Source: Sulfitobacter sp. W027 (GTDB lineage Bacteria > Pseudomonadota > Alphaproteobacteria > Rhodobacterales > Rhodobacteraceae). From it: 64,000 bases of DNA. Of this stretch, positions 55,665 to 64,000 are shown one piece after another. A model generated the notes under the pieces. It was not told the DNA's origin and searched no databases. It saw only the letters and a program-made list of their open reading frames with translations. Position 1 is the stretch's first letter; each line of letters starts with the position of its first letter. The translations under genes and the position numbers were made by a program. Where the stretch lies: assembly GCF_025143985.1 (NCBI RefSeq), contig NZ_CP083564.1, forward strand, positions 1,737,501 through 1,801,500, read 5' to 3'.

Positions 55665-58600
55665 TTACTCGGCGGCCTTCGCAGTCGAGGTCCCACCCGC
55701 ACGGATCACCGCCAGCAATTCCTCACGGCGTTTTTCGGCCTTGGCCTCATTGGCCTGTTTCACCGGACCAAACCCGCGGATCTGCAAGGGAAGCTCAGCC
55801 AGTGCGACAATGGCGTCGCGGGTCTGGTCGGTGAGCTTGGGCAGCACCTCGGCCATGTCCTGCTCGTATTGGGTGATCAGAGCACGCTCCATCTTGCGCT
55901 CGGCGGTATAGCCGAAGGGATCGAACGGCGTGCCGCGCAGCCCTTTGAACTTGGCCATCACCCGCAGCGGCCCTTCGAGCCACTGCCCAAACTCGCGCTT
56001 TTCCGGACGGCCATTCGGCCCCATTTTCGACAAGAGCGGCGGTGCCATGTGGAAGGTCATCTTGAAGTCACCATCGAACTCGGCCCGCGCCTTGTCACGG
56101 CTGGTGACCAGCAAGCGGGCGACTTCGTATTCGTCTTTATAGCTCAGCAGCTTGTGATAGCCCAAAGCCGCCGCCGCTTTGACGTCGCGGTCCTCTATGC
56201 CATCGAGCATTTTTGTATAGCGCTTGGCCAGAGACTTGCCCTGATAGGCGGTCAGATGGTCGGCGCGGAACGCGATCTTCTCATCCAGCGACTTGGGCAG
56301 TTCCACGACCTTGCTGGGCTGGCTCACTTTCTGCGCGTCCTCGGGGTAAAGCACCGCCCAACGGCCAATCTCAAAGGCGCGCATGTTGCGCTCGACCGCA
56401 GCCCCATTCATGCGGATCGCTTCGTGCAGGCTTTCCAGTGTCAGCGGCAACAAGCCGCGCTGCCATGCCGCGCCAAAGATCATCATGTTGGAGAAGATCG
56501 AGTCGCCCAATGCGGCCTTGGCCAGATCAGAGGCGTCGAACATCGCCACATCGTCTTTCAACCGCGCCTCCAGCGCCAGCGACAGACGGTCATAAGGCAT
56601 TTGGAATTCGGTATCGCGGGTGAAATCGCCGGTAATGATCTGGTGCGAGTTCACCACCGCCCCGGTGCGGCCTGCGCGCGTAAGACCCAGCGTCTTATGC
56701 CCCGCGGAAACCACCAGATCGCCACCAATCAGCGCATGTGCTTCACCCGTCGCCACGCGGATCGCGCTGATATCCTCGGGCCGCTCGGCCAGCCGGCAGT
56801 GGATATGCACCGCACCGCCCTTCTGGGCAAGACCGGCCATTTCCATCATGCCCGCACCCTTGCCATCCAACTGAGCCGCTTGGGCCAGCAGCGCGCCGAT
56901 GGTCACAACGCCGGTGCCGCCGACGCCGGTGATGACCACGTTATGCGTGCCGTTGATCGTCGGCAATTCGGGCATCGGCAGGTCGGGGATGTTGAGTTCG
57001 GTGGTCGGGTCCTTGCGCACCTTGGCCCCTTCCAGTGTCAGGAAGGAGGGGCAGAACCCGTTGACGCAGGAGAAATCCTTGTTGCAAGACGACTGGTCAA
57101 TCGCACGCTTGCGACCCAGTTCCGTCTCGTTCGGCACCACGGCCACGCAGTTGGATTGCACACCGCAATCGCCGCAGCCCTCGCAGACGTCTTCGTTGAT
57201 GAACACCCGCTTGTCGGGGTCCGGAAACAGCCCGCGCTTGCGGCGGCGGCGTTTTTCGGCGGCGCAGGTCTGGATATAGACGATGGCGCTCACGCCCTCA
57301 TGCTCGCGGTAGGCTTTTTGCACGTTCGGCATCTCGGCCCGTTCATGCACCTCGACGCCTTTGAAGCGCGTGAGGTCCACGTCTTCTTTCTCGTCATAGA
57401 CCACGGCGACGTTCTTCACGCCCATCGCCTTCAGCTCCGCGACGATGCGGTAGGCATCCAGATCGCCTTCGTTGTGCTGACCGCCGGTCATGGCCACCGC
57501 ATCGTTATAAAGGATCTTGTAGGTGATGTTCGTCCCAGCCGCGAGTGCCGCCCGGATCGCCTGAACGCCGGAGTGATTATAGGTGCCGTCGCCGAGGTTC
57601 TGGAACACGTGCTTGGTGTTGGAGAACGGCGCTTCGCCAATCCAGTTCGCGCCCTCACCGCCCATATGGGTGAAGCCGGTGGTCTCTCGGTCCATCCACT
57701 GCACCATGTAGTGACAGCCGATGCCGGCATAGGCGCGGGAGCCTTCCGGCACTTTGGTTGAGGAGTTATGCGGGCAGCCTGCGCAGTAATAGGGCAGACG
57801 TGCGGCAATGTCCTCGGCATTGTCCGAACGGCGCGCTTCGTTGAGCGCTTCCAGCCCGGCGCGGATGCCGTCGGTCTCGCGGCCTTCCTCCAGCAGAATA
57901 CCGCCGATCTTCTCGGCAATCAGGATCGGATCAAGCGCGCCCCGGGTCGGGAACAGCTCTTCGCCATGCTCCATGCCGGCACCGCCCTTGTGCCAGCCAT
58001 AGACGCGGCGGTGGGTGTCGTTAAAGAGCGCTTCCTTGATCTGCACTTCGATCAGCTTGCGCTTTTCCTCGACCACGACCACCAGATCGAGCCCGTCGGC
58101 CCATTCGTGGAAACCCTGCATGTCGAGCGGGAAGGTCTGGCCGATCTTATAGGTGGTGATGCCAAGGCGTTCGGCCTCATTCTCATCAATGTTCAAAAGG
58201 CTCAGCGCATGAACCAGATCGAGCCAATTTTTGCCCGCCGCCGCAAAGCCGATCTTGGCCCCGCGCTTGCCCCACATGCGTTTGTCCATCTTGTTGGCAT
58301 GGGAAAACGCTTCCGCCGCGAAACGCTTATAGTCGATCATCCGCGCCTCTTGCAGGTGCGGCGTGTCGCCCAGACGGATGCTCAGGCCCCCGTCAGGCAT
58401 GTCGAACTCGGGCGTGATCAGCTTCATCCGGTTTGGATCGCCGTTCACGACGCTGGTCGCCTCTACCGTGTCCTTCATCGTCTTCAGGCCAACCCAAAGG
58501 CCAGAGAACCGGCTCAGCGCCCAGCCATAAATGCCGTAGTCAAGAATTTCCTGAACACCGGCGGGGGAGACGACGGGCATATAGGCGTCCACCATGGCCC

Positions 58601-59081
58601 ATTCCGACTGGTGCAACACGGTAGAGGATTCGCCCGTATGGTCATCCCCCATCGCCATCAGCACACCGCCATGGGGCGAGGTGCCCGCCATATTCGCATG
58701 GCGCATCACATCGCCGGTGCGGTCCACACCCGGCCCCTTGCCGTACCACAGACCAAAGACACCGTCGTATTTCCCTTCGCCGCGCAACTCGGCTTGCTGG
58801 CTGCCCCAAAGCATCGTCGCCGCGAGGTCTTCGTTTAGACCCGGCTCAAACCGCACGTTATGCTCGGCCAGTTTCTTTTCGGCGCGCTGCATTTGCAGAT
58901 CGACCCCGCCCAGCGGGCTGCCCCGGTAGCCGGTCACATAGCCTGCGGTGTTCAACCCTGCCGCGCGGTCGCGTGCGGATTGCATCATCATCAGCCGGAC
59001 CAGCGCCTGCGTGCCGTTCAGCAGCACCGGGCTTTTCTCAAGGTCGAAACGATCGTTCAGTGAAATCTTTTGCGTTGTCAT
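55665..59081 (-). CDS. Indolepyruvate ferredoxin oxidoreductase, fused alpha-beta
   Basis: This 1138-residue protein fuses the IorA- and IorB-type subunits. The N-terminal thiamin-pyrophosphate/pyrimidine domains (about 10-610) include YRGSPLGGVDLQM and YCAGCPHNSS. A ferredoxin-like cysteine cluster (VCEGCGDCGVQSNC and CNKDFSCVNGFCPSF, about 640-690) follows. The gamma-domain (ITGVGGTGVVTIGALLAQAA, about 735-930) and a C-terminal domain complete it. It oxidatively decarboxylates aryl pyruvates, such as indolepyruvate, to aryl-acetyl-CoA, passing electrons to ferredoxin. It is divergent from a LysR regulator with an inverted repeat between them. Confidence 0.93.
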   Translation of the reverse strand: MTTQKISLNDRFDLEKSPVLLNGTQALVRLMMMQSARDRAAGLNTAGYVTGYRGSPLGGVDLQMQRAEKKLAEHNVRFEPGLNEDLAATMLWGSQQAELRGEGKYDGVFGLWYGKGPGVDRTGDVMRHANMAGTSPHGGVLMAMGDDHTGESSTVLHQSEWAMVDAYMPVVSPAGVQEILDYGIYGWALSRFSGLWVGLKTMKDTVEATSVVNGDPNRMKLITPEFDMPDGGLSIRLGDTPHLQEARMIDYKRFAAEAFSHANKMDKRMWGKRGAKIGFAAAGKNWLDLVHALSLLNIDENEAERLGITTYKIGQTFPLDMQGFHEWADGLDLVVVVEEKRKLIEVQIKEALFNDTHRRVYGWHKGGAGMEHGEELFPTRGALDPILIAEKIGGILLEEGRETDGIRAGLEALNEARRSDNAEDIAARLPYYCAGCPHNSSTKVPEGSRAYAGIGCHYMVQWMDRETTGFTHMGGEGANWIGEAPFSNTKHVFQNLGDGTYNHSGVQAIRAALAAGTNITYKILYNDAVAMTGGQHNEGDLDAYRIVAELKAMGVKNVAVVYDEKEDVDLTRFKGVEVHERAEMPNVQKAYREHEGVSAIVYIQTCAAEKRRRRKRGLFPDPDKRVFINEDVCEGCGDCGVQSNCVAVVPNETELGRKRAIDQSSCNKDFSCVNGFCPSFLTLEGAKVRKDPTTELNIPDLPMPELPTINGTHNVVITGVGGTGVVTIGALLAQAAQLDGKGAGMMEMAGLAQKGGAVHIHCRLAERPEDISAIRVATGEAHALIGGDLVVSAGHKTLGLTRAGRTGAVVNSHQIITGDFTRDTEFQMPYDRLSLALEARLKDDVAMFDASDLAKAALGDSIFSNMMIFGAAWQRGLLPLTLESLHEAIRMNGAAVERNMRAFEIGRWAVLYPEDAQKVSQPSKVVELPKSLDEKIAFRADHLTAYQGKSLAKRYTKMLDGIEDRDVKAAAALGYHKLLSYKDEYEVARLLVTSRDKARAEFDGDFKMTFHMAPPLLSKMGPNGRPEKREFGQWLEGPLRVMAKFKGLRGTPFDPFGYTAERKMERALITQYEQDMAEVLPKLTDQTRDAIVALAELPLQIRGFGPVKQANEAKAEKRREELLAVIRAGGTSTAKAAE

Positions 59082-59124
59082 GGCGGGCCCTCCCTAGCAC
59101 GTCAGTCTGCATGATTGCCCCGTA

Positions 59125-59151
59125 TATAGGTCACAAATACTGACCTGTATA
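59125..59151. promoter_or_regulatory. Candidate LysR operator between lysR and the oxidoreductase gene
   Basis: An inverted repeat GGTCA-N7-TGACC (59129-59145) has TATA-like flanks (TATAGGTCA, TGACCTGTATA). The dyad symmetry and location in the divergent intergenic space suit LysR-type binding. Confidence 0.55.
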
Positions 59152-59249
59152 GCAGATATTCCGAAAAGCCCGACCGACGGTGAACGGTTTGTGCTGTCTT
59201 CTCCCGCCTATTAAGATAGGAGAAAGGCTGGGCAAGGAAAGTACGGGCC

Positions 59250-60161
59250 ATGGATTGGGACAAACTGAGAATTTTTCACGCCGTGGCCGATGCCGGGTCT
59301 CTGACCCATGCGGGCGACAAGCTTAATCTATCGCAATCCGCGGTTAGCCGGCAGATTCGCGGACTTGAGGAACAGCTCAACACCAATCTCTTTCACCGCC
59401 ACGCCCGCGGGCTGATCCTGACCGAACAGGGGGAGCTTTTGTTCGACGCCACCTCGGCCATGGCCAAGCGTCTCGACGCCGCTGCCGCGCGCATCCGCGA
59501 CAGCGAAGAAGAGGTCTTTGGCGAGCTGCGCGTGACCACAACCACCGGCTTCGGCACCCTTTGGCTCGCCCCCCGCCTGCCCAAACTTTATGAGCAATAC
59601 CCCGACCTCAAAGTCGACCTGATGCTTGAAGAACGCGTGCTCGACCTGCCCATGCGCGAGGCCGATGTGGCGATCCGCATGAAAGAGCCGAGCCAGGCCG
59701 ATCTGGTCCGCAAACGTCTCATGACCGTGCGCATGGGGCTCTACGCCAGCCCTGAGTATCTGGAAAAACATGGCACACCGCAGCGGATGGAAGATATGGC
59801 CGATCACCGACTGATCTGCCAAAACACCGACAGCGATCAGGTCGGTGCGGGACTGCAACTGGTCAAAGAGTTGATGATGTATGACCTGCGCTCGCTACTG
59901 ACGGTGAACAACTACTTCGGCGTCTTGCAGGGCGTAGTGCACCACCTTGGCCTTGGCGTGCTGCCTAACTACCTCATTCAGGACTTCCCGCATATCGTGC
60001 AGGTGATGCCCGATATCGAATCCGCCGAAGTGCCGGTATACCTCGCTTACCCCGAAGAGCTTCGCCAATCCAAACGCGTCGCCGCCTTCAAGGATTTCGT
60101 CCAGGAAGAGATCATTACCTACCGCAAACTCTGGCGCGAACGCACCGAAGCCGAAGGCTGA
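59250..60161 (+). CDS. LysR-family transcriptional regulator
   Basis: This 303-residue protein has an N-terminal winged helix-turn-helix (LRIFHAVADAGSLTHAGDKLNLSQSAVSRQIRGLEEQL) and a C-terminal periplasmic-binding-type effector domain (about 92-295). It probably regulates the divergently transcribed indolepyruvate oxidoreductase gene in response to an aromatic or aryl-pyruvate metabolite; the ligand is unknown. The start ATG is preceded by a weak ribosome-binding site. Confidence 0.93.
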   Translation: MDWDKLRIFHAVADAGSLTHAGDKLNLSQSAVSRQIRGLEEQLNTNLFHRHARGLILTEQGELLFDATSAMAKRLDAAAARIRDSEEEVFGELRVTTTTGFGTLWLAPRLPKLYEQYPDLKVDLMLEERVLDLPMREADVAIRMKEPSQADLVRKRLMTVRMGLYASPEYLEKHGTPQRMEDMADHRLICQNTDSDQVGAGLQLVKELMMYDLRSLLTVNNYFGVLQGVVHHLGLGVLPNYLIQDFPHIVQVMPDIESAEVPVYLAYPEELRQSKRVAAFKDFVQEEIITYRKLWRERTEAEG

Positions 60162-60338
60162 CTGCCCTTCAGCCATGCAATAGGCGCATATCGGCCATGA
60201 TGACTTGCGATGTTAAATAGCCTTGATTTGAGCAGCGCTGCCTCCTATTTCACCGTCATGAAGATTGACAGCCTGAGGGCGCGTCGCTTCATACCTCCCT
60301 GTTGGACTTGGCCGAGCTTTTAGCTCGGCCTTTTTTTT
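60162..60338 (+). ncRNA. Possible 3'-UTR-derived or independent small RNA ending at a strong terminator
   Basis: A 149-base stretch separates the LysR stop from a strong terminator. It carries two unpaired-looking anti-Shine-Dalgarno tracts, CCTCCT (60241-60246) and CCTCCC (60294-60299), a feature of some Rhodobacterales small RNAs. No promoter was assigned. This is a suggestion only. Confidence 0.3.
60310..60338 (+). terminator. Strong Rho-independent terminator
   Basis: A perfect 9-bp stem GGCCGAGCT/AGCTCGGCC with a TTT loop is followed by eight T residues. It ends the transcript from lysR or from the putative small RNA. Confidence 0.95.
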
Positions 60339-60437
60339 GGCTCTTCCCATTCTTTCAACCCGCAGGCGGCCAAACCCACTTCCCCCCCGGCATTTCCCCT
60401 TGTATGAGGGCGCAAACGCGCCAGCCGGGGAATTTCC

Positions 60438-62597
60438 ATGCAAGATCCAGCCATCACGCCCGACCTCATCGCCAGCCACGGGTTCACCCCCGAGGAATAC
60501 GCCGAGGTCGTCAATATCCTCGGGCGGGAGCCGAACTACACCGAGATGGGTATTTTCTCGGCCATGTGGAACGAGCATTGTTCCTATAAGTCCTCCAAGA
60601 AATGGCTCCGCACCCTGCCCACAGACGGCCCGCAGGTGATCTGCGGCCCCGGCGAAAACGCGGGCGTGGTCGACATCGGCGATGGCCAAGCGCTGGTCTT
60701 CAAGATGGAAAGCCACAACCACCCCTCCTACATCGAACCCTACCAAGGCGCCGCAACCGGCGTCGGCGGCATCCTGCGCGACGTCTTCACCATGGGCGCG
60801 CGCCCGATCGCGGCGATGAACGCGCTCAGCTTTGGCCGCCCTGATCACCCTAAAACCCGCCAGCTTGTGCACGGCGTTGTCGAAGGCGTCGGCGGCTACG
60901 GCAACTGCTTCGGCGTCCCGACCGTTGGCGGCGAAGTACGTTTCGACAAAGCCTATGACGGCAACTGCCTCGTGAATGCCTTCGCAGCCGGTCTCGCCGA
61001 TGCCGACAAGATCTTCTACTCCGCCGCTTCCGGCGTCGGCATGCCCGTGGTTTACCTCGGTGCGAAAACAGGCCGCGATGGTGTCGGCGGCGCGACGATG
61101 GCCAGCGCCGAGTTCGACGACACCATCGAAGAGAAGCGTCCCACCGTGCAAGTCGGCGATCCCTTCACCGAAAAGCGCCTGATGGAAGCCACGCTGGAAC
61201 TGATGGCCACCGGTGCCGTGATCTCGATCCAAGACATGGGTGCCGCAGGCCTGACCTGCTCTGCCGTGGAAATGGGGGACAAAGGCGGCCTCGGCGTGCG
61301 TCTCGACCTTGAAAAAGTGCCGACGCGCGAACCGCATATGACCGCCTATGAAATGATGCTCAGCGAAAGCCAAGAGCGGATGCTCATGGTGCTGCGCCCC
61401 GAGCTTGAGGCCGAGGCCAAAGCCGTCTTCGACAAATGGGACCTCGACTTCGCAATCGTCGGCGAAACCCTCCCTGAAGACCGTTTCCTCATCTGCCTAA
61501 ATGGCGAGGTCAAAGCCGACCTGCCGCTGTCGAAACTCGCCTCCACAGCACCAGAATACGACCGCCCCTGGGTGGAAACCCCCGCCGCTCCCGCGCTGAC
61601 CGATGCCCCCACCATCGACCCCATCGAAGGACTGCGCAGCCTCATCGGCTCCGTGAACCACAGTTCCAAAGCATGGGTCTATGAGCAATATGACACTATG
61701 GTCATGGGCGACACCGTCCGCCTGCCCGGCCTCGGCGCTGGCATCGTACGTGTACATGGCACTAACAAAGCGCTGGCGTTCACGTCCGACGTGACCCCGC
61801 GCTACGTCAAAGCCAACCCCACCGAAGGCGGCAAACAAGCCGTGGCCGAAGCTTACCGCAACCTCTGCGCGGTAGGTGCCAAACCGCTTGCCACCACCGA
61901 CAACCTGAACTTCGGCAACCCAGAAAAGCCCGAGATCATGGGCCAGCTCGTCGGCGCGATCAAAGGCATCGGCGAAGCTGTCGGCGCGCTCGACATGCCT
62001 ATCGTCTCGGGCAATGTATCCCTTTACAATGAAACCGACGGCAAAGGCATCCTGCCCACCCCCACCATCGGTGCCGTGGGCCTGCTCGACACCGTCGATG
62101 ACATCATCAGCAATCAACTGCGCGAAGGTCATGTCGCCCTTCTGATCGGAACCACGGGCAGCCACCTTGGCCAATCCGCTCTGCTCGCCGAAGCCTTTGG
62201 CCGCACCGAGGGCGACGCGCCTCATGTCGACCTCGCGGCTGAACGCCGTCACGGTGAATTTATCCGCGCCCAGTCCAGCCAAATCTCCGCCTGCACCGAC
62301 CTCGGAGATGGTGGTCTTGCCCTCGCCGCCTTCGAGCTGGCCGAGACCGCTGGCATCGGCGTCGAAATCGAAAGCGATGACACCGCGACGCTCTTCGGTG
62401 AAGACCAAGCCCGCTACCTCGTCGCCTGCACCGCCGAGGCCGCCGAAACCCTGATCGCCGCTGGCAAGGACGCAAACGTTCCCGTCTCCCAAATCGGCGC
62501 CTTCGGTGGCAACATGATCAGCTTCGGTGCGGCTTCCGCCCCGCTGTCCGATCTGCGCCAGACCTATCGGACCACTTTCGCCAAGGCCTTCGCTTAA
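60438..62597 (+). CDS. purL: Phosphoribosylformylglycinamidine synthase subunit II (small type)
   Basis: This 719-residue ATP-dependent FGAM synthase large subunit of the PurLQS complex has [14 protein letters not shown] near the N-terminus, [42 protein letters not shown], and a second half with [12 protein letters not shown] and [12 protein letters not shown]. It is a non-fused PurL, so PurQ and PurS should be elsewhere. It makes formylglycinamidine ribonucleotide in purine synthesis. Confidence 0.96.
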   Translation: MQDPAITPDLIASHGFTPEEYAEVVNILGREPNYTEMGIFSAMWNEHCSYKSSKKWLRTLPTDGPQVICGPGENAGVVDIGDGQALVFKMESHNHPSYIEPYQGAATGVGGILRDVFTMGARPIAAMNALSFGRPDHPKTRQLVHGVVEGVGGYGNCFGVPTVGGEVRFDKAYDGNCLVNAFAAGLADADKIFYSAASGVGMPVVYLGAKTGRDGVGGATMASAEFDDTIEEKRPTVQVGDPFTEKRLMEATLELMATGAVISIQDMGAAGLTCSAVEMGDKGGLGVRLDLEKVPTREPHMTAYEMMLSESQERMLMVLRPELEAEAKAVFDKWDLDFAIVGETLPEDRFLICLNGEVKADLPLSKLASTAPEYDRPWVETPAAPALTDAPTIDPIEGLRSLIGSVNHSSKAWVYEQYDTMVMGDTVRLPGLGAGIVRVHGTNKALAFTSDVTPRYVKANPTEGGKQAVAEAYRNLCAVGAKPLATTDNLNFGNPEKPEIMGQLVGAIKGIGEAVGALDMPIVSGNVSLYNETDGKGILPTPTIGAVGLLDTVDDIISNQLREGHVALLIGTTGSHLGQSALLAEAFGRTEGDAPHVDLAAERRHGEFIRAQSSQISACTDLGDGGLALAAFELAETAGIGVEIESDDTATLFGEDQARYLVACTAEAAETLIAAGKDANVPVSQIGAFGGNMISFGAASAPLSDLRQTYRTTFAKAFA

Positions 62598-62808
62598 AAC
62601 TCTAGTTTTGGAGCGGCCCTTGCTTGAGAACAATGGGTCGCGCGCAGGGCGGCGGGGCAAGCGAAATCGCCGAGGGGCCCCTTCAGGGGATACGGCTATT
62701 TCGCTTGAGCCGACGACAGGCGGGTGACAGGCCGGGATCAATCAAAGGTGGCTCTGAAACCTTCTGGTTTTGGAGAGGCCCGCAGCCCCACTTCGCTCAC
62801 ATCATCGC
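62598..62808. repeat. Large palindrome and direct repeat between purL and the VWA gene
   Basis: CAAGCGAAAT (62658-62667) pairs perfectly with ATTTCGCTTG (62698-62707). Inside, GCCG/CGGC and CCCC-TTCA-GGGG arms can continue the stem to a hairpin of about 50 nt. In addition a 15-bp sequence (GTTTTGGAGNGGCCC, one mismatch) is found at 62605-62619 and 62767-62781. It may be a bidirectional terminator for the two convergent genes or a small repeated palindromic element. Confidence 0.5.
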
Positions 62809-64000
62809 CTAGAGGTCAGCGTTCAACCCCGCCATCATCCGCGCCTTTTCGCCCGGATCATCGGGGCGCGAGATCGCCTCGGCCAGGGCTTCCAAAGACG
62901 CGATGGAATGCCCTGCGCGAAAACTGTCGACATGGGGCAGCATCGCGCGAATGCCCGCCGCCTTGGGCGCGAAGCCGTCCCAGCGGAGCAGCGGGTTCAG
63001 CCAAATTACCCGTCGTGCGGTGAGTTGCAGCCGCTGCATCTGACGCGCCAGTTCCGCCGGATCGTCCCGGTCCAGCCCGTCAGTGATCAACAAAACCACC
63101 GCCCCCTGCCCCATGACCCGCCGCGACCAATCTCGGTTGAACGCCGCTAGTGCTGCACCGATCCGAGTGCCGCCCTCCCAGTCCTGTGCCTGTGCGCCCG
63201 CCGCTGCCAGTGCTGCGTCCACGTCGCGGGTGGCGAGATGCCGGGTGATATTGGTCAGACGCGTGCCAAAGGTGAAACCATGCACCTGCGCCCAGCCAGC
63301 CCCCTTGCGATTGGCAACGGCATGCAGGAAATGCAGGATCACCCGACTGTATTGGCTCATCGAGCCCGAGATATCACAGAGCACCACAAGGTTCGGATAG
63401 CGCTCACGTGGCTTCATCCGGTAGAGCCGCTCCATCTCCCCCCCGCGCCGTAGCGCCGCTTTCATTGTACGTGCCACATCAATCCGCCCCTGCGCCGCCG
63501 CCATATTCCGCCGGCTGGGCATCGGCGGTACCGGAAGCGAGAGCTTGGCCAACATCCGCTTCGCCTGAGCCATCTCGGCAAGGTTCATCTGTTCGAAATC
63601 CAGCGTTCTGAGCCGTTCGCGCGCCGACATCGTGAGGCTCGCGTCCACCTCGATGAGCGTTTCCTCAAGCTCGGGCTGATCCTCGCGTTCCGGCGCTTCG
63701 GCGCCGTCCAGCAAGGCTTCCGCTGCGCGTTTCTCTGCCGGGGTCGCGGGGCGGTCCTCCTGCACACCGCGAATGGCGGGCAGCATCGCGGCCATCATAT
63801 GTTCCAGATACCGCGGATCGCGCCAGTAGAGCCGGAAGATCTGCGCAAAGACCCGCGCCTGTTCAGGGCGGCTCACAAAACAGGCGTGCAGCGTCCAATA
63901 GAAGTCGCGGCGGCTGGTGAAGCCAACGGCAGCCACCGCCTCCACCGCCTCCACCACGCGCCCCGGCCCGATCGACAATCCCGCCCGCCGCAGGGCACGG
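62809..64000 (-). CDS. VWA-domain CoxE-like protein, N-terminus outside window
   Basis: The frame is open to the right edge, where it reads RALRRAGLSIGPGRV, so the start lies beyond 64000. The visible 396 residues have a CoxE-type N-terminal part and a von Willebrand factor A domain (about 200-380). The domain carries a MIDAS motif DISGSMSQYSR and LITDGLDRDDP. CoxE-type VWA proteins work with MoxR/CoxD AAA+ ATPases in cofactor insertion or enzyme activation; the partner lies outside the window, if present. It converges on purL across the palindromic region. Confidence 0.85.
   Translation of the reverse strand, partial: RALRRAGLSIGPGRVVEAVEAVAAVGFTSRRDFYWTLHACFVSRPEQARVFAQIFRLYWRDPRYLEHMMAAMLPAIRGVQEDRPATPAEKRAAEALLDGAEAPEREDQPELEETLIEVDASLTMSARERLRTLDFEQMNLAEMAQAKRMLAKLSLPVPPMPSRRNMAAAQGRIDVARTMKAALRRGGEMERLYRMKPRERYPNLVVLCDISGSMSQYSRVILHFLHAVANRKGAGWAQVHGFTFGTRLTNITRHLATRDVDAALAAAGAQAQDWEGGTRIGAALAAFNRDWSRRVMGQGAVVLLITDGLDRDDPAELARQMQRLQLTARRVIWLNPLLRWDGFAPKAAGIRAMLPHVDSFRAGHSIASLEALAEAISRPDDPGEKARMMAGLNADL

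Overview
The window is GC-rich, densely packed bacterial chromosome. It looks like a marine alphaproteobacterium of the Rhodobacteraceae/Roseobacter group (Sulfitobacter-like by general impression; genus not provable here). Supporting signs are a class II B12-dependent ribonucleotide reductase, a lexA gene with the alphaproteobacterial GTTC-N7-GTTC SOS box, a ppiD-trpE/trpGDC-moaC-moeA-lexA-comEC-gltX-gltA gene order, a fused indolepyruvate oxidoreductase, and a holin/muramidase pair of the kind used to release gene transfer agents (GTAs). I see no insertion sequence, integrase, CRISPR array or rRNA. There is one tRNA, tRNA-Pro(TGG).

Layout. 1-0.8 kb: two minus-strand lineage-type genes, one encoding an 87-residue protein with three copies of a FTTGL motif exactly 20 residues apart. 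1.1-5.1 kb: exonuclease III, an HNH nuclease, a VOC protein, then an overlapping cobK-alkA-esterase unit. 5.2-11 kb: an MFS transporter facing the overlapping chain cysS-cimA-methyltransferase-squalene-synthase-like. 11.2-15.8 kb: an outer membrane barrel protein, a secreted EF-hand protein divergent from an ECF sigma factor, a cardiolipin synthase coupled to an EEP-family phosphatase/nuclease, and a small lipoprotein. 16.1-22 kb: one 1949-codon exported multidomain surface protein (GEVED, SdrD-B and DUF11-like modules). 22.1-25.7 kb: nrdJ with NrdR-like boxes upstream. 26.4-28.2 kb: tRNA-Pro, a DUF192 protein, a double cold-shock protein, and pdxH.

28.5-41.9 kb: fabI, gpt, an aminotransferase, a ppiD-like chaperone and trpE, a desuccinylase-like protein, a divergent-polysaccharide-deacetylase protein, then a tight trpG-trpD-ung-trpC-moaC-moeA operon. 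42-47.7 kb: lexA, comEC, gltX, gltA. 48-55.4 kb: a small unknown gene, a PaaG-like hydratase, then a minus-strand series murI / argC-ccmE-[endolysin-holin]-ccmF-ccmH, in which the lysis pair sits inside the cytochrome c maturation genes. 55.6-64 kb: an iorAB fusion divergent from a LysR regulator across a clear inverted repeat, a strong terminator that may end a small RNA, purL, a large palindrome, and the C-terminal part of a CoxE-like VWA protein running off the right edge.

Most of the window is housekeeping metabolism: amino acid, nucleotide and cofactor biosynthesis, tRNA charging and DNA repair. The parts most worth a second look are the triple FTTGL-repeat protein, the GTA-type lysis cassette with a calcium-loop motif inside its muramidase, the NrdR-like sites, the possible small RNA after the LysR gene, and the giant surface protein. 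All start sites were chosen by hand from ribosome-binding sites, overlaps and family lengths. No similarity searches were possible.
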